A DNA stretch of 10,202 nt from Flavobacteriales bacterium UBA7382 (GTDB lineage Bacteria > Bacteroidota > Bacteroidia > Flavobacteriales_D > Sanyastnellaceae). Positions 6,619 to 10,202 of the stretch are shown piece after piece (the stretch's first letter is position 1; each line of letters starts with the position of its first letter). Location: positions 1 to 10,202 of the forward strand of contig DKNS01000083.1 of the NCBI GenBank assembly GCA_002469765.1. The letters run 5' to 3'. The position numbers and the translations under genes were made by a program. The notes beneath the pieces are model-generated. The model ran no database searches. It was not told where the DNA came from and saw nothing but the letters and a program-made list of their open reading frames with translations.

Positions 6619-7256
6619 TGTTGAATGTGATGTTGACGGCGTTGAACGCCTTGGAAGGATGGACCGGCTTGCTCGCCCTGTTTGGACTGAACCTGCTGTC
6701 CTCGTTGGTGGTGGTGCGACTCATTTACCACATGGCCGCCAAGCGCCGGGACTTCGTTTTCACCTTCATGTTGGTGTCCACGGCTGTCTTTTTGTTGTGC
6801 CGCTTGCTTGCCGGGGTCGAAATCGACTTGGCATTCGCCCTTGGCTTGTTTGCCATTTTCGGCATCATCCGCTACCGAACCAACGCCATCCCCATTCGGG
6901 AGATGACCTACCTCTTCATCGTCATTGCACTGGCTGTGATCAACGCTTTGGCTCCTGTCGCCGCGTCCTGGGTGGAAATCGCCTTGGCGAATGCGTTGAT
7001 TTGGGTGCTCGCTTGGGTGCTGGAACGACTGTGGTTTGTGGAACACCTTACCACGAAGATGGTCGTGTACGACCGGATCGATCTGCTACACGAAGGCAAG
7101 CGCTCAGAGCTCATCGCAGACCTTGAACGCCGCACGGGGGTCAGCATCGTGCGCATGGAAATTGGCAAGGTCGATTTGTTGCGGGACACCGCCAACCTGA
7201 AGATTCACTTCTCAGGCGACAAAGAGCCAGGTCACTTCGAGGAGCAGCAGGTCTGA
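6615..7256 (+). CDS. DUF4956 family membrane protein
   Basis: This 213-residue protein has about five hydrophobic segments (roughly residues 16-38, 46-66, 68-85, 98-116, 118-136) and a soluble C-terminal domain (about 140-213). The family signature is the stretch GLFAIFGIIRYRTNAIPIREM followed by TYLFIVI (about 77-103), with a basic patch Arg86, Arg88 and Arg95 between two membrane segments. The tail (VYDRIDLLHEGKRSELIADLERRTG, then IGKVDLLRDTANLKIHF) looks like a small alpha/beta domain, probably cytosolic. Function of the family is not established. The start overlaps the VTC gene stop by 4 bp, so translation is probably coupled and the proteins likely work together. By analogy with yeast VTC, where polymerase and membrane parts form one complex, it could anchor the polymerase or carry its product across the membrane; that is inference. 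The gene ends 3 bp from the end of ispF. Confidence 0.87.
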   Translation: MMLNVMLTALNALEGWTGLLALFGLNLLSSLVVVRLIYHMAAKRRDFVFTFMLVSTAVFLLCRLLAGVEIDLAFALGLFAIFGIIRYRTNAIPIREMTYLFIVIALAVINALAPVAASWVEIALANALIWVLAWVLERLWFVEHLTTKMVVYDRIDLLHEGKRSELIADLERRTGVSIVRMEIGKVDLLRDTANLKIHFSGDKEPGHFEEQQV

Positions 7257-7259
7257 GAC

Positions 7260-7742
7260 TCAGCAGGCTTTCTCCAGCAACACTACGGCGTGGGCTGAAA
7301 TGCCATCTTCACTGCCCACGAACCCGAGATTTTCCGTGGTGGTTGCCTTGATGCCAATGCGGTCCAACTCCACCCCCAAAATGTTTGCCACACATTCGCG
7401 CATGGCCGGGATATGGGGCTTCAACTTGGGCCGCTGAAGGCACACGGTGGTGTCCATGTTGGACAACGCCCAACCTTTCGATTGAACGAGGTCCCAAGTG
7501 CGCTTCAACAAAATCTTGCTGTCAATTCCTTTGTAAGCAGGATCTGTGTCAGGGAAGTGGGTTCCGATGTCTCCCAGGGCGAGGGCTCCCAGCATGGCGT
7601 CGCACATCACATGCAGAAGCACATCCGCGTCGCTGTGGCCCACAGAGCCCTTCATGTGCGGAACGACCAACCCCCCGATCACCAAATCCTCCCCTTCCGC
7701 GAGCTGATGGACGTCGTAACCGTACCCAATCCTGAGGCTCAT
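7260..7742 (-). CDS. ispF: 2-C-methyl-D-erythritol 2,4-cyclodiphosphate synthase
   Basis: IspF converts CDP-methylerythritol 2-phosphate to the 2,4-cyclodiphosphate with release of CMP, in the MEP route to isoprenoids; it acts as a cytosolic trimer with a zinc ion. At 160 residues it is of normal length. Metal ligands are in place: YDVHQ gives Asp10 and His12, and ADVLLH gives His44. GHSDAD (35-40), GDIGTHFPDTD (57-67) and the C-terminal ATTTENLGFVGSEDG (about 130-145) are family hallmarks. The start ATG overlaps the porV stop (ATGA), so it is translated after porV in the same message, probably for historical rather than functional reasons, although undecaprenyl carriers made from isoprenoids feed the A-LPS to which T9SS cargo is attached. 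It ends tail to tail with the DUF4956 gene, 3 bp apart. Confidence 0.97.
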   Translation of the reverse strand: MSLRIGYGYDVHQLAEGEDLVIGGLVVPHMKGSVGHSDADVLLHVMCDAMLGALALGDIGTHFPDTDPAYKGIDSKILLKRTWDLVQSKGWALSNMDTTVCLQRPKLKPHIPAMRECVANILGVELDRIGIKATTTENLGFVGSEDGISAHAVVLLEKAC

Positions 7743-8992
7743 TCGCCGTCTTGGGCAAATTCAGCCAAATCCGAGAACTGCAGCCTCAAGCTGAAGCGAA
7801 GGGTGTTGGCCAAGGGGTTTTGTTGTGTCGTGCTGATGAGGTAACTCAAATCCACCGTGAACACCGTGTACTTGATGCCAGCCCCCAAAGTGATGAATTG
7901 ACGGTTGCCTTTGCTGAAGTGCTCGTAGAAGTAGCCAGTCCTAAAGGCGAACACATCGGCAAAGTCGTACTCCATGCCGAATCCCAAATTGACTTCTCGC
8001 AGCTCCTCCTTGAGCACACTTCCATCGAGCACTGAAGCGTTGCCTTCGTTGTCGAAGGTGACCACGCCTGGGGCGTCGTAAAAGCTCTGCACGATGCCGT
8101 TGGCCACACCCACGTTGGGATCCATGCCGCTCACGATGCGCGTGGGATCGTCCAAGTCGTATATCGGTTGGGTGGGCACGAGCAACTTGTTGGCGTCCAG
8201 CGCAATGGTCAAGCTGTTGTAGTCGTCGAGCATGGTTTCATAAGCCGCACCCAACCGAAGGTTGCTCGGGATGAAGTCCCGGGCTGCAGTCTCCGTGTAA
8301 GACATCTTCGCCCCAAGGTTGCTCATGTTCATGCCCCAACTGAAAATGCCGTCCTTCTTTCCCCAATTGGCGCGGTCGTTCACATAGTACATGCTGAGGT
8401 CTGCCGCCACGGAAATGCCTGGCCGGCTGTCCGCGCCCTGAACGGAAGTCCCTCCTGTCAAGTTGCTGTGGATGAAGCGCGCAGAAAATCCACCGCTGAA
8501 TTTGTCAGTGAACTTTTGGGAGAACCCGCCGTCCAAACTCAACTCCGCAGGCTGAAAGTCTCGGATGGTGGTTCCCACTTCGTCGGTGAAGGTGATGTTG
8601 CCAAGGCTGAAATAGCGCAATGCCACCCCGTATGCCTGGCGGTCATTCAACCGCCTCACCGAACTGACATACGCCAAGTTCATGTCGTCCACAAGGGCAC
8701 GAAGCCATGGGGCATAACTCAGGCTCATCTCCACCTCGTTCTTGGAAAACGCCATCTTCGCGGGGTTCCAATGCAAACTGTTGGCATCGGGACTCAAGGC
8801 GACACCCACATCTCCCATGGCACCTGAACGTGAGTCAGGCGCAATCATCAGGAAAGGCACAGCCGTGGTGATGGTGTTGAGTTGGAGAAGTTGGGTCGGA
8901 TCCTCTTCGATTTGGCCGAAGGCCGACGCGCTGGTCAAAAACCCTGCGCACATGACGAGTGCCAGGGTGACGGTGGAAAGGAGTTGCTTCAT
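7739..8992 (-). CDS. porV: T9SS outer-membrane protein PorV (LptO)
   Basis: PorV is an outer-membrane beta-barrel of the FadL-like type. It collects T9SS cargo by its C-terminal domain after passage through the translocon and brings it to the PorU sortase. From ATG 8992 the protein has 417 residues with a clear signal peptide (MKQLLSTVTLALVMCAGFLTSASA, cut near residue 24-27). The PorV/PorQ hallmark follows: TAVPFLMIAPDSRSGAMGDVG, then SLHWNPAKMAF. Alternating beta strands continue to a final RFSLRLQF strand, with an acidic tail SDLAEFAQDGE. A longer reading from 9085 would add 31 residues and bury the signal peptide inside the protein while overlapping porU, so it is rejected. It follows porU by 34 bp, and that gap holds its own candidate promoter element; ispF overlaps its stop. 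Confidence 0.96.
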   Translation of the reverse strand: MKQLLSTVTLALVMCAGFLTSASAFGQIEEDPTQLLQLNTITTAVPFLMIAPDSRSGAMGDVGVALSPDANSLHWNPAKMAFSKNEVEMSLSYAPWLRALVDDMNLAYVSSVRRLNDRQAYGVALRYFSLGNITFTDEVGTTIRDFQPAELSLDGGFSQKFTDKFSGGFSARFIHSNLTGGTSVQGADSRPGISVAADLSMYYVNDRANWGKKDGIFSWGMNMSNLGAKMSYTETAARDFIPSNLRLGAAYETMLDDYNSLTIALDANKLLVPTQPIYDLDDPTRIVSGMDPNVGVANGIVQSFYDAPGVVTFDNEGNASVLDGSVLKEELREVNLGFGMEYDFADVFAFRTGYFYEHFSKGNRQFITLGAGIKYTVFTVDLSYLISTTQQNPLANTLRFSLRLQFSDLAEFAQDGE

Positions 8993-9003
8993 CGGGATGA
9001 TGG

Positions 9004-9011
9004 CAAATTTA
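9004..9011 (-). promoter_or_regulatory. Candidate -7 promoter element of porV (TAAATTTG)
   Basis: TAAATTTG, an exact TAnnTTTG match, lies in the 34-bp porU-porV gap, 11 nt before the porV ATG. The flanking bases are AT-rich for this genome. No TTG is seen at the usual -33 spacing. If used, porV-ispF can be expressed apart from porU, which would fit the need for much more PorV than PorU. Confidence 0.5.
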
Positions 9012-9026
9012 AACAGGCAATGAGAT

Positions 9027-10202
9027 TCACTCGGGACGAAGAACGACCAATTTGTCCGTGTATTGTGCGGATTGGCCAAATTCATTTTCCCACGTCACCC
9101 TGAAAAGGTAGACGCCATGTCGTACGGACGTTCCGGACGAAGGTTTCAGGTCCCAAGTCATCACATCGTCTCGAAAGCCCAAAACCTCACCTTGAAAATC
9201 CATGCTGTGCACCCGCGCACCAGACAAATTAAAAATGTCAAGATGCACATTCGCTGCGCGGCATGCCTGGTTGCCTGCCATGCGAAACGTCACCCTGTCG
9301 GTCGCCGGGTTGGGGTAAGCGAGCACTTCCATGAGCGCCACTTCCAAGGAACTGGAAACCACAAAGTGCGTGGTGGCCGTGGCGCTGTTGTTGGCCACAT
9401 CCCACACTTTCAAATCCAAATCGTGACGGCCCTCCTCCAAATTGGCGAACGGAAAGCGAATGGAACCCTTGTTGTAGGTGTCCAAATCGGAGGTGAAGTA
9501 CTCGTTCAGCACGAAGGGCGAAGCGGTTTCTCCATCCAACACCGCCTTCGCGTCATGCCCAATGCCCAATCCAGATGTGTTGATGCCACTTTCGTCAAAA
9601 ATTCGGGCAAACAGCCACGGGTCTTCGTGGACAACATCGCCAGCACGGAACAGGCTGTCGTTGATGTAAAGCTGAATCTCTGGGCCCAAATCGTCTGCCA
9701 CGGGGTCGCTCGACACACCACCCACCACCAAGTCCTCCACAGAACCATGTGCGTCTTCGCCACCGCCCAAAGCATAGCAACTGATGCGTCCCGTCCCGTA
9801 GCTGAAGTCAATGTCCCTCGGGACAATGAACTCAAACTCAAACATGCCGCTCACCACGGACGCCAGGCCTTTGTGCAAGATGTTTTGGAACACTTGGTAC
9901 GTGAATGGCCCTTCCGAGGCATCGTTGTCCAGTGTTGTGACAGTGGCCTTTTTGTCGAACACCGTGGGCACCACCACCCCGTTGAAATCCGTCAGCACGT
10001 CCCCCGCCACATTGCCGACATACCCCCTCACAACCACGCGATCGAGGGATCGAAGGGTGTCGGGCACCTCGGTGAAGTGCACACGATGGGTGGGATACGC
10101 CATGGCCAACGCCGGGTCTCCCATCAAACTGAAATTCCGCGCGTTGGTGTGCGAGGTGATGGTTTCTGAGTTCTTGGTCGCCAAATAGATGTCTCCCAAG
10201 CA
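9027..10202 (-). CDS. porU: T9SS sortase PorU, C-terminal part (N-terminus beyond window)
   Basis: PorU is the gingipain-like (peptidase C25) sortase on the cell surface that removes the C-terminal signal of T9SS cargo and attaches the cargo to A-LPS. Only the last 391 residues are visible; the frame is open to the right edge (CLGDIYLATKN...), so no start is present and the catalytic His and Cys are outside. The first visible part is the end of the C25 domain, with the hallmark RNFSLMGDPAL (22-32). It is followed by Ig-like beta-rich domains (about 40-290), then a T9SS-type C-terminal domain (295-391) starting AYPNPATDRVTF and ending in GVYLFRVTW and KLVVLRPE. Known PorU proteins keep such a domain uncleaved. 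An alternative is another C25 peptidase, but adjacency to porV makes PorU the better call. Confidence 0.93.
   Translation of the reverse strand, partial: CLGDIYLATKNSETITSHTNARNFSLMGDPALAMAYPTHRVHFTEVPDTLRSLDRVVVRGYVGNVAGDVLTDFNGVVVPTVFDKKATVTTLDNDASEGPFTYQVFQNILHKGLASVVSGMFEFEFIVPRDIDFSYGTGRISCYALGGGEDAHGSVEDLVVGGVSSDPVADDLGPEIQLYINDSLFRAGDVVHEDPWLFARIFDESGINTSGLGIGHDAKAVLDGETASPFVLNEYFTSDLDTYNKGSIRFPFANLEEGRHDLDLKVWDVANNSATATTHFVVSSSLEVALMEVLAYPNPATDRVTFRMAGNQACRAANVHLDIFNLSGARVHSMDFQGEVLGFRDDVMTWDLKPSSGTSVRHGVYLFRVTWENEFGQSAQYTDKLVVLRPE

Noticed and set aside
7257..7259. Intrinsic terminator between the DUF4956 gene and ispF
   Set aside because: Only 3 bp separate the genes, arms of the overlapping palindrome are 5 bp, and no T-run follows.
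7451..7465. TGTCCATGTTGGACA, resembling the 5721-5735 palindrome
   Set aside because: It lies within ispF coding sequence, has a longer, different centre, and is not near a promoter; treated as chance.
8993..9085. N-terminal extension of porV from an upstream start at 9085
   Set aside because: It would put 31 residues before a textbook signal peptide and overlap the end of porU.
9063..10169. Plus-strand open frame of 368 codons opposite porU
   Set aside because: Shadow of porU in a GC-rich sequence; His-rich translation without any domain.

Overview
The window comes from a Bacteroidota genome that is GC-rich for that phylum (high 50s % by eye). The strongest lineage marker is the pair of type IX secretion system (T9SS) genes, porU and porV, at the right end. 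Supporting signs are the Bacteroidota-type -7 promoter element TAnnTTTG in front of three transcription units, a T9SS-type C-terminal domain on PorU, and a pdhA-pdhC pair with no pdhB next to it. A Flavobacteriales-like lineage is plausible but not shown. Coding density is very high; the largest non-coding stretch is the 154 bp between two divergent genes at 5643-5796. I see no rRNA, tRNA, CRISPR array, transposase or prophage gene.

Right block, minus strand (7260-10202): the C-terminal 391 residues of PorU (the T9SS sortase), then porV (outer-membrane shuttle and scaffold of the T9SS), then ispF (MEP isoprenoid pathway), whose start codon overlaps the porV stop codon. Left block, minus strand (1-5642): pdhA (pyruvate dehydrogenase E1 alpha), pdhC (E2), recG (branch-migration helicase) and the start of an unusually tryptophan-rich exported or membrane-anchored protein that runs off the left edge. 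Gaps of 4, 28 and 22 bp suggest one transcript.

Between the blocks, on the opposite strand, sits a compact two-gene cassette (5797-7256). Its first gene encodes a VTC-type polyphosphate polymerase domain protein with the tunnel residues apparently intact. Its second encodes a DUF4956 membrane protein, joined to the first by an ATGA overlap. The cassette is divergent from pdhA and ends 3 bp from the end of ispF. My inference is that the two proteins act as one membrane-associated unit, a soluble polymerase domain plus a separate membrane partner, possibly making and moving polyphosphate. This is the best candidate here for a poorly described system.

Two regulatory patterns stand out. TAnnTTTG lies only 10-12 nt before the start codon of pdhA, the VTC gene and porV, which implies very short leaders if these are -7 elements. 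The divergent pdhA/VTC region also holds a perfect 15-bp palindrome nested in a second inverted repeat, with an extra half-site on the pdhA promoter.
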